Positions 7,915 to 16,678 of a stretch of 43,829 nt of DNA are shown here, one piece after another. The DNA is from Blastocatellia bacterium. GTDB taxonomy: Bacteria > Acidobacteriota > Blastocatellia > Pyrinomonadales > Pyrinomonadaceae. The stretch spans positions 1 to 43,829 of the forward strand of contig JAEUQI010000017.1 in assembly GCA_016789145.1 (NCBI GenBank), written 5' to 3'. Position 1 is the stretch's first letter. Every line of letters starts with the position of its first letter. Position numbers and translations under genes: made by a program. Under the pieces are notes generated by a model. That model was not told the DNA's origin. It made no database searches and saw only the letters and a list, made by a program, of their open reading frames with translations.

Positions 7915-8829
7915 ATGCGTTCACGAAAACCCAAACGGCCGCAGCCCTTCTATCTTCCCGCGGCGAATTACTATGTCCTAACTTTTGCGATAGGCACGGG
8001 AATTTTCTTCGTTGTTTGGGGCTTGCTACACGATACAGCAGACGAAATGCCTTGGGTAACGGCCGGAGTTGTGTTCAGCATTTTCGTTGGAGGGGCGGTG
8101 ATCGTGCGAGAGGTCTTGATCAGACGTGCGCGAAAACGTTTTGAAAGAACCAAGCGCGAAATGGACCACCAGCTAGCGGAGGCCATGACCAAGGTGCGCG
8201 CAAAAGGGCGCGCCCCTAAGCTTACGATCGAGCAGAACCAGTTGCTGCTTTCTGAGATCACAAAGAAATCGGAAGCTGCTAAGGTCTTGGGTAAATTTGC
8301 CGATGCGCATCGGGAAGTATTTGAGCTTTGTAGTAGTTATATTTCGGTCGCACAGCGTGAGTTGCCAACCGTGAATGTAGGTTCTCCGAGACTGCCTGCC
8401 CTAAGAAAAGGAGCGACTAAAGCAGAGAAGTTGCGGCGATTTCACGTGCTCGCATGGGCTCAGATCGAGACGACTCGATTGACTCAGGCAGCTCAGGCTT
8501 CGGACCGCTCGGTTGAAAAGATCGCTTCTGTTCAGGAAGCGATATCGCTCATAGATACCGCAATTTTGCATTGTCCTGATGAGTTGTCGCTAAACGACAC
8601 CCGCTCGCTATTGGCCGAAATGCTACTTTCGGTTCGGGTAGCGCATTTTGAGGAAAGAGCTGAGCGGGCGATATTCAATGGACAGCGCCGCGAGGCGCTG
8701 GCGTATTATCGCGACGCGTTGTTTCATCTAGGACGCGAGAATCGTTCCTCGGTTGAGCGTGAGCTTAAGGCCGATGAGATCGTCGATCGTATGGAGAAAT
8801 TGCGATTTGAGATCGAGTCGAATAGCTAA
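7915..8829 (+). CDS. Two-helix membrane protein with helical cytosolic domain
   Basis: A 304-aa protein I do not recognise. Two hydrophobic segments (about 21-39 and 45-63) are followed by a basic stretch (RRARKRFERTKRE) and a long alpha-helical region of about 230 residues, with possible TPR-like helices near the C-terminus (RREALAYYRDALFHLG). Topology suggests both termini in the cytosol. It begins a plus-strand run that continues through a polysaccharide export gene, so a role in envelope assembly is possible but unproven. TAGATT at 7901-7906 lies only 8 nt before the ATG. Confidence 0.7.
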   Translation: MRSRKPKRPQPFYLPAANYYVLTFAIGTGIFFVVWGLLHDTADEMPWVTAGVVFSIFVGGAVIVREVLIRRARKRFERTKREMDHQLAEAMTKVRAKGRAPKLTIEQNQLLLSEITKKSEAAKVLGKFADAHREVFELCSSYISVAQRELPTVNVGSPRLPALRKGATKAEKLRRFHVLAWAQIETTRLTQAAQASDRSVEKIASVQEAISLIDTAILHCPDELSLNDTRSLLAEMLLSVRVAHFEERAERAIFNGQRREALAYYRDALFHLGRENRSSVERELKADEIVDRMEKLRFEIESNS

Positions 8830-8868
8830 CGCGGTCGGCAAATGCTATAGTTTCCGTTTGTATTTAAG

Positions 8869-9069
8869 ATGATTTCCCAGAAGTGCCCAAAATGTAAAAG
8901 CAGCCGCATACGACGAGGTTACCGTCCGACGCCATTGCTCTCAAAGTTCATATTCCGATATTGCCTTCTCTGCGATTCCTGTAATTGGGAATTTTGGGGC
9001 TTCGCAGTTCCAGGTACAGTAGAATCGAGGCCAACCAGCCGTAAGAAACCTTCGTCCGAACGAAAGTGA
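8869..9069 (+). CDS. Small zinc-ribbon protein
   Basis: A 66-aa protein with Cys pairs C6-x-x-C9 and C32/C35/C38 (CLLCDSC), spaced as in a zinc ribbon. The tail is short, basic and probably disordered. It sits 39 bp after the membrane protein and 10 bp before the polysaccharide export gene. TATAGT at 8846-8851 could be its own -10. Partner unknown. Confidence 0.65.
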   Translation: MISQKCPKCKSSRIRRGYRPTPLLSKFIFRYCLLCDSCNWEFWGFAVPGTVESRPTSRKKPSSERK

Positions 9070-9079
9070 TCCGCTCAAA

Positions 9080-10045
9080 ATGATGCTGAATACGCGACAT
9101 TTCAACCGTTGGGATGCCGTTTTTTTCCGTCATCGCTTGCTCAGGGTCATCTTGTGCGTATTCGTTTTCGCGACACTTGGCTATTCGCAAGACAGGATAC
9201 TCTACGGAGACGTTGTCGATATAGATATTGAAAGCGGTTTTGAGTTCGACTGGCGCGGCGGTATCGATCCAGAAGGTAATCTCGAGGGCATCACACCTTA
9301 CGGCGACCTATTGCCGGCAGTCTGCAAAACCGAAGCAGAACTCGCTGCCGCAGTGCAGGAACGACTTAAGACTCTTCTTCGCGAACCAAAAGTAAGGGTT
9401 CGTATTGTCGACCGATCTAATCGTGCCGTTGCTATCTTGGAAGGTTCGGTTCGAACCGCAACGCGATTTCTCATAAGCCGCGATGTTCGTCTTTTGGAAT
9501 TGATCGTAATGGCAGGCGGCCTGACCGACGATGCCAGCGGCGATATTCAGCTATTCCGTCCCGACGCATTGAACTGTGATAAAGGCACAAGCGGCAACCC
9601 GTCGCAGTTTACTAACATCCGAATTAGTGACCTAGTTGCTGGAAAGCAAGCCGCAAATCCGTTGATACGTAGCGGCGACATCGTAAGTGTTCGTACCGCA
9701 GATGAGATCTATGTGATCGGCGGAGTTGAAAATGCAAGGTCATTGTCAGCTCGGACCCAGTTGACGCTTTCAAGGGCGGTAGCCGCTTCCGGTGGGCTTT
9801 CTAAGCGTTCGGACGGCAAAGTGGTGATCTACCGACGAGATCAGAGTGAGACAAAGCTGATCGAGGCCGATCTCAAGGCGATAGCCGCCGGAACCGCCGA
9901 TGACGTCCCACTAAAGGCGTTTGATATTGTAGATGTTCGTGGAAAAGGCGAAGGCTTACGTAAATTCGTACCGATCTTGAACGGAAGAAATCGGCCAACG
10001 GTCGGACAGTTGCCATTAAAGATAGTCGATCAGGGCTTGTATTGA
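9080..10045 (+). CDS. Polysaccharide biosynthesis/export protein (Wza-like, SLBB)
   Basis: A 321-aa exported protein. The hydrophobic stretch (about residues 15-34, ending LGYSQD) is a signal peptide. A Poly_export domain follows (YGDVVDIDI ... PYGDLLPAVCKTEAEL ... LREPKVRVRI). Two SLBB-type beta-grasp segments come next, starting near GSVRTATRF and near YVIGGVENAR. Wza-family proteins form the periplasmic and outer-membrane channel through which capsule or exopolysaccharide leaves the cell. No lipobox is visible, unlike E. coli Wza. The neighbours include no glycosyltransferase or Wzc kinase, so this is a detached export gene. Confidence 0.85.
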   Translation: MMLNTRHFNRWDAVFFRHRLLRVILCVFVFATLGYSQDRILYGDVVDIDIESGFEFDWRGGIDPEGNLEGITPYGDLLPAVCKTEAELAAAVQERLKTLLREPKVRVRIVDRSNRAVAILEGSVRTATRFLISRDVRLLELIVMAGGLTDDASGDIQLFRPDALNCDKGTSGNPSQFTNIRISDLVAGKQAANPLIRSGDIVSVRTADEIYVIGGVENARSLSARTQLTLSRAVAASGGLSKRSDGKVVIYRRDQSETKLIEADLKAIAAGTADDVPLKAFDIVDVRGKGEGLRKFVPILNGRNRPTVGQLPLKIVDQGLY

Positions 10046-10075
10046 TCGCCACAAAATTCTTATACTCTAGTGTTT

Positions 10076-10291
10076 ATGGCTAATTTTGCATCTAGGTTCA
10101 GCCGTCGCACCATCGCGTTATTTTGGATGGTCCTTGTCGGCATTGTTATTGGCGTATTGATCGCGAAAGAACAGATTTCCGTTCTTTACGTGCTTGTTAC
10201 TTTATCACTTGTGGTTCTTTTGTTGATCGTCGGATTTTCGGACCTCGAAAAGGCGGCACAACGAATGAAAGACGAAGCTAACGAAAGTTGA
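10076..10291 (+). CDS. Small two-helix membrane protein
   Basis: A 71-aa protein with hydrophobic helices at about residues 11-28 and 34-53 and a short charged C-terminal tail. TATACT (10061-10066) lies 9 nt before the ATG with TTGTAT 18 nt further up, so this gene may have its own leaderless promoter. It is 7 nt ahead of the metalloprotease gene. No recognised family. Confidence 0.6.
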   Translation: MANFASRFSRRTIALFWMVLVGIVIGVLIAKEQISVLYVLVTLSLVVLLLIVGFSDLEKAAQRMKDEANES

Positions 10292-10298
10292 ACGAATA

Positions 10299-11570
10299 AT
10301 GTATCGTAGGGGCTCAGCAATAATATCGTTCTTCGTTTCCTTGGTGTTTACTCTCCAGGCATTCGGAACGACGTTTATTGAGTTCCAGGCAAAGGACGAA
10401 GCTCGCAGGCCTACATGGCGTGGACCGGTGACGATCGCAGTTTCGAGTTCGTTTTCGGATGCTGCTCCAAATCTTGTCAACAATAGTGATATAGCCGGTG
10501 CGATCGCGAGAAGCGTGCAGGCATGGAGAGAAGTTTCTCCTTTTGAGATCCGTCTTGTCGAATCTACGCGTCAGGATGTCAGTCCTTCGGGCAACGCCGG
10601 TGACGGCGTCAGTCTGTTGACGATAGCTCCTACAGCAGCGAATACACTGTTTTTCGCCCGCTCAGATAGTTCTCCTGCGAAAACACGAGTTTTTTATTCG
10701 CGTCGAAATGTCATCACAGAGGCAGACATTGTTTTGAATCCTGCCGTTCAGTTTTCGACCGATGGTACATATGGAACTTTTGATCTAGAGGCTGTATTGA
10801 CGCATGAGATCGGTCATCTGCTCGGGCTTCGTCATAGCTTTGTGCCTGGGTCGATAATGTATGACTCGATCGTGCAAAATGGCGCGGTTGATCGAGTGAA
10901 TACTGCGGGCTCTATTTCGGCGTCGGATGTCTCAGAGCTGAGGTCGCTCTACGGCGACTCTATCAACTCAGATGACTGTTGCGGCGAGGTCGTCGGCCGG
11001 GCGCCGACAAATCTACGAAAGGGAGCGATGGTCGAAGTCTGGGCTCAGGACACTGAGTCCGGATTGGTCAAAGCGGCCACCACGGTCGCACGAGGCCGCT
11101 CGTTTCGTTTAGCGGGCCTAGGCAACGGGTCTTACAGCCTTTACTCGCAGGCTCGTATCGGGCAACGACTCTTTGAGGTACGTGAACTAGGAATCGTTGA
11201 GATCCGGGATGGTTCTCGCTCGAGTTTGCAACTTGAATCTTCAAATGGCAGACAAATTGCCAGTATTGTCGCGATCGGGGTTGGCGGTGTGCTAGCGGAT
11301 CGATTCATATCGTTGCAAGCCGGAACTCAGTCGCAGATCATGGTCTCCATTGAACAGGGAAGCCAAGTACCTGCAGGGTTTGTGATATTGTCGCCCGGTG
11401 TTTGGATCGATGCAGCGAGTGTTCTAGAGATCGATCATGCTGACGGTGTTCGAACATTTCTGATGAACGTTGTCGTAGACGAGGCAGCCGCTAAAGGAAA
11501 CCACTCGGTCTGCTATTCTGATTCTGCGGGAGCACGTTCATGTATCGCCGGTGCCGTCGGTATTCGATAG
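10299..11570 (+). CDS. Secreted matrixin-type zinc metalloprotease
   Basis: A 423-aa exported metzincin peptidase (M10-like). Residues 1-24 are a signal peptide. The zinc motif HEIGHLLGLRH (H169, E170, H173, H179) and the Met-turn SIMYDS (M187) are complete. The catalytic domain covers about residues 38-210. The remaining 210 residues form a beta-rich tail with carboxypeptidase-regulatory-like spacing (GRSFRLAGLGNGSYSLYSQA). Cys pairs occur at DDCCGE and CYSDSAGARSC. No propeptide cysteine switch is seen. It follows the small membrane protein by 7 nt. Substrates are unknown; extracellular protein degradation is likely. Confidence 0.88.
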   Translation: MYRRGSAIISFFVSLVFTLQAFGTTFIEFQAKDEARRPTWRGPVTIAVSSSFSDAAPNLVNNSDIAGAIARSVQAWREVSPFEIRLVESTRQDVSPSGNAGDGVSLLTIAPTAANTLFFARSDSSPAKTRVFYSRRNVITEADIVLNPAVQFSTDGTYGTFDLEAVLTHEIGHLLGLRHSFVPGSIMYDSIVQNGAVDRVNTAGSISASDVSELRSLYGDSINSDDCCGEVVGRAPTNLRKGAMVEVWAQDTESGLVKAATTVARGRSFRLAGLGNGSYSLYSQARIGQRLFEVRELGIVEIRDGSRSSLQLESSNGRQIASIVAIGVGGVLADRFISLQAGTQSQIMVSIEQGSQVPAGFVILSPGVWIDAASVLEIDHADGVRTFLMNVVVDEAAAKGNHSVCYSDSAGARSCIAGAVGIR

Positions 11571-11590
11571 CCCTCGTGCCTGCTCTTTGT

Positions 11591-11618
11591 TTGCATTTCA
11601 AATTAGTTTGTGCATAAT
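11591..11618 (+). promoter_or_regulatory. Promoter of transporter leader RNA
   Basis: TTGCAT (11591-11596) and CATAAT (11613-11618) are 16 nt apart. The predicted start near 11625 is exactly the foot of the first leader hairpin, which supports both calls. Confidence 0.55.
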
Positions 11619-11624
11619 CGAAGT

Positions 11625-11710
11625 TGTTCACCACCCCGGTGAACATTAGTTGGGGTTTGTGAGGAGCCCCAGCGCCCGAGGGCGACGGTGTGGGAGACGT
11701 CGCCCTCACT
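11625..11710 (+). ncRNA. Structured 5' leader, riboswitch or attenuator candidate
   Basis: Three stable hairpins follow one another. P1: TGTTCACC (11625-11632) with GGTGAACA (11638-11645), loop ACCCC. P2: TGGGG (11651-11655) with CCCCA (11667-11671), with a purine-rich loop containing GTGAGGAG. P3: a perfect 10-bp stem GAGGGCGACG (11678-11687) with CGTCGCCCTC (11698-11707), loop GTGTGGGAGA, followed by ACTTATTTAT, which could act as a weak terminator. The CCCC loop of P1 could pair with the GGGG of P2, giving an alternative fold. It lies about 100 nt before a large transporter gene. It does not match the c-di-AMP, M-box, fluoride, preQ1, guanidine or glutamine riboswitch patterns I know. Function is inferred only from structure and position. 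Confidence 0.55.
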
Positions 11711-11805
11711 TATTTATGAGATTCGATACCACTAGTGGTCATTGAAGATTGCCGCAGCACGCTCTGATAGTTTTCAGCGCAAATGTGCGGCTTTTCTATT
11801 TTTCG

Positions 11806-13809
11806 ATGAAGAACGGTAAGCCTGGCTGGCTAAAAAAATGGCTTTACGAAGGTGTTTCCGAAATGGAAGGGCCGCACGAGCCCGAAGGCCGTCACAAAAA
11901 GCACTCCTGGTGGCAGGTAATGTGCCTGACAGGCGTTGATTACTTTTCGACACTAGGCTATCAGCCCGGAATCGCATTTTTGGCAGCAGGTGCCATATCT
12001 CCGTTTGCAACGCTCGTTCTTGTATTACTCACGCTTTTTGGGGCTTTGCCAATGTACAAGCGTGTCGCTGAGGAAAGCCCTCACGGCGATGGCTCTCTTT
12101 CAATGCTTGAGAACTTGCTTTCTCGATGGAAAGGCAAGATGTTCGTTCTGATCCTGCTTGGATTCGTTGCGACGAGCTTCATCATTACCATTACGCTGTC
12201 AGCTGCAGACGCAACCGCACACATCATCGAAAATCCGTTCGTTCACGAGCACCTCAAGTTTCTGGATCACGCTGTGATCGTAACTCTTGTTCTGATCGGT
12301 CTCTTGGGGCTTGTATTCTTGCGCGGATTTAATGAGGCTATCGGCATCGCGGTCGGAATTGTCGCGATCTTCTTAGTGCTGAACGTCGTTACGATCGGAC
12401 GCGGGCTTTACGAGATCTTCTGGATACATCCTGAAGCATTCGCAAATTGGCAGCAGGCCGTCTGGCAGACGCCGTCTGTCAGCGGAAGTGTATTGTGGCT
12501 GATCTTTGCTTCGCTACTGGTTTTTCCTAAACTCGCCCTCGGACTCTCGGGTTTTGAGACCGGCGTGGTAGTGATGCCATTGGTCAAAAGCGACGTCAAA
12601 CTCGACCCGGAACAGAAGAAGCACATTAAGCATGCCTTTGCTGAGGTCGAGGTCGGCGAAGACGAAAAACGATACCTAGAAGGCCGTATACGCAATGGCA
12701 AGAAACTGCTCAGCGGTGCTGCGATCATAATGAGCGTCATGCTCGTCGGAAGTAGCATTATAACGACGATGCTGATACCGGCTGAGAAATTTCAGCTTGG
12801 CGGAGAAGCGTATGGTCGTGCTCTTTCCTACCTAGCTCATAATTTGATGGGGCCGGAGTTTGGTACGGCATATGACATTTCGACAATATTGATACTTTGG
12901 TTTGCAGGTTCATCCGCTATGGCGGGGCTGTTGAACATCGTTCCGCGATACTTGCCGCGGTACGGAATGGCTCCGGATTGGGCTCGAGCCGTCAGGCCAC
13001 TCGTTCTTGTCTTCACCGTTATTTGTTTTCTCGTTACGATCCTTTTCCAGGCTGATGTTGCTGCCCAAGGCGGTGCTTATGCGACCGGTATTTTGGCTTT
13101 GATGACGTCTGCCAGCCTGGCCGTCACCATCTCTGCCCGCAGAAAAAGATCGTCGAGTTGGTTGTTCTACGCCCTGATAACGCTCATCTTTCTGTTTACC
13201 ATCATCGTGAACGTCGTTGAACAGCCGAGCGGCCTTCAGATAGCATTGCTCTTTATATTGGGTATCATTTTGACGTCATTCATATCTCGAGCGATGCGGT
13301 CAACGGAGATCCGTATTGATCAGATCGAACTCGACGCGACAGCCCAAAGCTTTATTGATGAACTGAATGACGAAGGCGATCTGCGTATCGTTACAAATCG
13401 CCGAGAGACCGGCGATGTGACTGAATACCGATTCAAGGAACACGAGAAGCGTGTTGATAATCACATTCCGTCGTCCGATCCGGTGATCTTTTACGAGATC
13501 GAACCCGGCGACTCGTCCGAATTTAAGGGCAAACTTTTCATTCGCGGTGTCGAGGTTGACGGTTACAAGATACTACGGACGCAGGCTCCTGCAGTTCCGA
13601 ATGCAATCGCGGCGTTTCTGCTCTATTTGCGTGATAAGACCGGGAAGATCCCGCACGTTTATTTTGGCTGGAGCGAAGGCAATCCGATTATGTATCTGGC
13701 TCGTTATATCCTGTTCGGCGAAGGAGATACGGCGCCGGTTACGCGCGAGATATTGCGTCAGGCAGAGGAAGATCCGGAACTTAGGCCAAGCGTACACGTT
13801 GGTGGCTAA
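11806..13809 (+). CDS. APC-superfamily transporter, large KimA/KUP-like
   Basis: A 667-aa multi-spanning transporter. The N-terminal membrane part (about residues 40-500) has roughly 11-12 helices with APC-fold signatures ([29 protein letters not shown]). It ends in a soluble C-terminal domain of about 160 residues ([20 protein letters not shown] onwards). That layout resembles KimA/KUP potassium transporters and some amino-acid permeases; K+ or an amino acid is the likely cargo. The start is uncertain: ATG 11806 is used, TTG 11749 is possible, and ATG 11863 has GAAGG 10 nt upstream. It follows the structured leader and so is probably regulated by it. Its stop overlaps the convergent zinc-ribbon gene by 4 bp. 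Confidence 0.8.
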   Translation: MKNGKPGWLKKWLYEGVSEMEGPHEPEGRHKKHSWWQVMCLTGVDYFSTLGYQPGIAFLAAGAISPFATLVLVLLTLFGALPMYKRVAEESPHGDGSLSMLENLLSRWKGKMFVLILLGFVATSFIITITLSAADATAHIIENPFVHEHLKFLDHAVIVTLVLIGLLGLVFLRGFNEAIGIAVGIVAIFLVLNVVTIGRGLYEIFWIHPEAFANWQQAVWQTPSVSGSVLWLIFASLLVFPKLALGLSGFETGVVVMPLVKSDVKLDPEQKKHIKHAFAEVEVGEDEKRYLEGRIRNGKKLLSGAAIIMSVMLVGSSIITTMLIPAEKFQLGGEAYGRALSYLAHNLMGPEFGTAYDISTILILWFAGSSAMAGLLNIVPRYLPRYGMAPDWARAVRPLVLVFTVICFLVTILFQADVAAQGGAYATGILALMTSASLAVTISARRKRSSSWLFYALITLIFLFTIIVNVVEQPSGLQIALLFILGIILTSFISRAMRSTEIRIDQIELDATAQSFIDELNDEGDLRIVTNRRETGDVTEYRFKEHEKRVDNHIPSSDPVIFYEIEPGDSSEFKGKLFIRGVEVDGYKILRTQAPAVPNAIAAFLLYLRDKTGKIPHVYFGWSEGNPIMYLARYILFGEGDTAPVTREILRQAEEDPELRPSVHVGG

Positions 13810-14189
13810 AGGCCATTTGTAGCACCGTTTGATCGGTTCGACGAGATTGAATTGTAGCAGTCGCGGCAATAAACCGGACGCCCTTGCGACGGATAGAATG
13901 GGACAGTGGTAATTGTCTCACACCGAGCACACTTAGCACGGACATCAATGCGTTGGCGTTTGCCAAGCAAACGACCAATTTCGATCGCATCGATACGCTT
14001 GGTTTTTGCCTTTTTACATTCCTTACAGCGTTTAGGAGGATTTAGAAGACCTTTATCTCGAAAGAAAGCTTGCTCGCCCGACGTAAAGACAAATGTTTCA
14101 CTGCAATCAATGCAAACAATGGAAATGTCGAAAAACTCACCATCTTTGACCGGTAAAGCGTTGATCTCACTTTGATTCGTTTCGAACAT
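13806..14189 (-). CDS. Double zinc-ribbon protein (zf-trcl type)
   Basis: A 127-aa protein with four CxxC knuckles. C26/C29 with C55/C58 match the zf-trcl pattern ([18 protein letters not shown], then NPPKRCKEC). C87/C90 with C108/C111 form a second ribbon typical of CxxC...VYCRDCY proteins. The family is widespread in bacteria with no firm biochemical role; nucleic-acid binding is often assumed. Here the gene stands alone, convergent with the transporter and divergent from purD. Confidence 0.8.
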   Translation of the reverse strand: MFETNQSEINALPVKDGEFFDISIVCIDCSETFVFTSGEQAFFRDKGLLNPPKRCKECKKAKTKRIDAIEIGRLLGKRQRIDVRAKCARCETITTVPFYPSQGRPVYCRDCYNSISSNRSNGATNGL

Positions 14190-14358
14190 ATTCGGCCGAT
14201 TGAAAGAAAGCTAATTCGAAAAGTGAGAGCAAAACCGATGGCCAGATGACCCCGCTGCCAGATCGGTCAATTAAAGGGTGAATGTTCCGAAGTTACATCT
14301 AAGTACCGTTAGTGTCAAGCAAGAGTAAGACCAATTGCGGCGTTAAAAATCGCGAATT

Positions 14359-15633
14359 ATGAAAGTTCTGGTTATTGGCTCAGGTGGCAGAGAGCATGCA
14401 ATTTGCCACGCATTTTCTAACAGCCCAAAAGTGTCCAAGTTATACTGCGCAAACGGGAATGCAGGAATATCTCGAATCGCGGAATGCGTTTATCTATCGC
14501 CGACCGATATCCCAGGATTGCTCGATTTTGCTTTAACAAACGCCATCGATCTGACCTTCGTTGGCGGCGAGTCCTCGCTGGCCTTAGGTATTGTAGATGC
14601 ATTCCAGTCAAGCGGACTGCGGATCGTCGGGCCGTCGCGTGCGGCAACTCAATTGGAATCAAGCAAGGCATTTGCCAAAGATTTCATGGCCCGACACGGT
14701 GTGCCAACCGCAAAATACGCCACTGCGAACTCGCCGATGGAAGCGGTCGAGCTACTTAACCGTGGTGAGTTTGGCGATGTTGCAACACCGGTCGTTGTAA
14801 AGGCTGACGGCTTGGCGGCCGGAAAAGGCGTAGTTGTCGCAAAGGATCGGGCTGAAGCGATCGCAGCAATTGACGACATGGCATCGTTGGTCGGTGAAGA
14901 TGCCGCGGAAAAGATCGTTCTCGAAGAGTGTCTGTTCGGCAAAGAGGTCTCGCTGCTGATGTTCGCTGATGGCGACGATTACGTGCTAATGCCGCCAACG
15001 CGTGACCACAAACGAATCGGCGAGGGCGACACGGGCCCGAACACCGGCGGAATGGGGACGATCACTGACGCCGGCCTTTTGCCCGGTGATGAGATCGAGG
15101 ACATCAAAGAATCGATCATCGAACCAACCTTGAGAGGTTGTGTGGACGAGGGGTTCCGATTTCGCGGAATACTATTTCTCGGGTTGATGATGACCGAAAG
15201 CGGGCCAAAGTTGTTGGAATACAACGTCAGGTTCGGAGACCCTGAAACGCAGGCGATACTTGTGCGACTCAAAACCGACCTTGTCGATATCTGCGAGGCA
15301 ATGTTGGATGGAAACCTCTCCAGTCTGGACGTAGTTTGGCGGCGGGGCAGTTCGGCATGTGTCGTTCTGGCGGCAGAAAATTATCCTGCCAAGCCACGCA
15401 CTGGCGATCTGATCTCAGGGATCAAAGCGGCGTCTGAAGTTCCGAATGTTTCTGTCTTTCACGCAGGAACCTCGGCATTAACAGTAGACGAATATTATAC
15501 GGCGGGCGGCCGCGTGCTCGGTGTCACGGCCGTCGGAGATACTCTCGATAATGCACTTGCGACCGCCTATTCAGCGGTCGCAAAGATCAGTTGGAATGGT
15601 ATGCAGTATCGCCGCGATATTGGGCGAACTTAG
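14359..15633 (+). CDS. purD: Phosphoribosylamine-glycine ligase
   Basis: A 424-aa GARS enzyme, usual length for PurD. It joins glycine to 5-phosphoribosylamine using ATP in step two of purine synthesis. The N-terminal MKVLVIGSGGREHA is the family signature. The ATP-grasp domain contains VVKADGLAAGKGVVVA, and the conserved RDHKR and NTGGMGT follow. LEYNVRFGDPETQ holds metal-binding residues. Cytosolic. It stands apart from other pur genes here and meets a convergent secreted-protein gene 0 bp after its stop. No Shine-Dalgarno is visible; a TAAAAA box lies 9 nt before the ATG. Confidence 0.97.
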   Translation: MKVLVIGSGGREHAICHAFSNSPKVSKLYCANGNAGISRIAECVYLSPTDIPGLLDFALTNAIDLTFVGGESSLALGIVDAFQSSGLRIVGPSRAATQLESSKAFAKDFMARHGVPTAKYATANSPMEAVELLNRGEFGDVATPVVVKADGLAAGKGVVVAKDRAEAIAAIDDMASLVGEDAAEKIVLEECLFGKEVSLLMFADGDDYVLMPPTRDHKRIGEGDTGPNTGGMGTITDAGLLPGDEIEDIKESIIEPTLRGCVDEGFRFRGILFLGLMMTESGPKLLEYNVRFGDPETQAILVRLKTDLVDICEAMLDGNLSSLDVVWRRGSSACVVLAAENYPAKPRTGDLISGIKAASEVPNVSVFHAGTSALTVDEYYTAGGRVLGVTAVGDTLDNALATAYSAVAKISWNGMQYRRDIGRT

Positions 15634-16026
15634 TTATTTTGGTTCAGGTTTGCTGCCTGAGAAGGGAATATTACCTAAACCTTCAAGAATTAATTCGCCT
15701 GAGATCTTGCCGTCTTTGACACTGCCGGAGATCGTGCCTGCAAACGACTGACCCTGAGCATTTACGACGACCTTACCGCTAAACGTATCGCCCGTGATCT
15801 TGATCTCGCTCAATGGCGAATCGCCAAGGTCGGTCGAAATGAGCCCTTTGTGGCCGTTGGTGTCTTTTTCGAAGTTAAGCGTGCCGCTAACATCCTGCCC
15901 AGGAGCCGCGAACACGACGTTCCATTTCGCCACGACCGGGCTTTCTGCATCAGTTCTTTGAGCCGAAGCCGCCAAGGCAAAAGTTGCGATAAATAGTAAA
16001 GATAAGATCAAGTTTGTTCGTTTCAT
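15634..16026 (-). CDS. Secreted beta-rich hypothetical protein
   Basis: A 130-aa exported protein. Residues 1-22 form a signal peptide ending ALAASAQ. The ATG at 16026 is chosen because GAGGGA lies 5 nt upstream. The mature part alternates Gly and Thr/Ser strands (VSGTLNFEK, SGKVVVNAQGQSFAGTISGSV), like small lipocalin-like or barrel proteins common in Acidobacteria. No catalytic motif. Function unknown. Confidence 0.65.
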   Translation of the reverse strand: MKRTNLILSLLFIATFALAASAQRTDAESPVVAKWNVVFAAPGQDVSGTLNFEKDTNGHKGLISTDLGDSPLSEIKITGDTFSGKVVVNAQGQSFAGTISGSVKDGKISGELILEGLGNIPFSGSKPEPK

Positions 16027-16071
16027 AAATTCCCTCAACTGAACGAAATTTTAGCACAAAGCTCAACGGTT

Positions 16072-16641
16072 TCAATTTTTCGTCGGTCGTCTTACCAAAA
16101 GTATTCCGGACATTAGAGTGTTGGTTACAAGCATTGCTCCGGAGTGAAGGGAGGTTGCAATGTTGTACGTCTCGAGTGAAAGCAACGAGAAGATGTGGCG
16201 TACGACATTGGCTCCGTAGAGAAGCTTGGCCTCTGTTTTTGGTTCGCGCCACGCCTTTCTCAAAGTCGGCATGAATGCAACGACGTCGATACCGACGGCT
16301 ATCAGCACGGACGCGGTCGGATCCTTTGTAACAAACCAAAGGGCGATACCGACGAGTGAGAAAATTAGGAAGACGGTGTCGATCGTAGTTCGTTTTGAGT
16401 AGCCATATTTCAGCGACAGAAAGAAATTCAGGAGCGAGAACAGCTCGTTCAATGCAGTTGGCAAGGCTCCGACGCCTGCGCCGCTGGCAAATTGCCCCGC
16501 AAGCACGATGCCCGTCACCACCGACCAGACAAACCATGTGTAAGAATGCGGCTTCACACGGCCTCGAATGATGTCGATCGAATACGAGACGTTAGCCACA
16601 ATGACTAACAGTCCGGCAACGATCGCAAATGTTTCTTTCAC
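16072..16641 (-). CDS. PQ-loop-like membrane protein
   Basis: A 189-aa integral membrane protein with about six to seven hydrophobic helices. The first helix pair, with IIRGRVKPHSYTWFVWSVVTG, resembles the PQ-loop/SemiSWEET arrangement (a Pro at a helix kink followed by SYTWF). The rest repeats a similar pattern (FMPTLRKAWREPKTE). Proteins of this type may carry small solutes, but no substrate can be named. Confidence 0.6.
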   Translation of the reverse strand: MKETFAIVAGLLVIVANVSYSIDIIRGRVKPHSYTWFVWSVVTGIVLAGQFASGAGVGALPTALNELFSLLNFFLSLKYGYSKRTTIDTVFLIFSLVGIALWFVTKDPTASVLIAVGIDVVAFMPTLRKAWREPKTEAKLLYGANVVRHIFSLLSLETYNIATSLHSGAMLVTNTLMSGILLVRRPTKN

Positions 16642-16678
16642 AGTTTTGTCACGCTAATATGTTGTCGCCGGTAGCATA

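Noticed and set aside
11591..11710. Known c-di-AMP (ydaO) or M-box riboswitch
   Set aside because: The characteristic conserved stretches of these RNAs are absent; only the context is similar.
11716..11745. 9-codon leader peptide before the transporter
   Set aside because: No Shine-Dalgarno and no run of a single amino acid as in classical attenuators; kept only as a remark.
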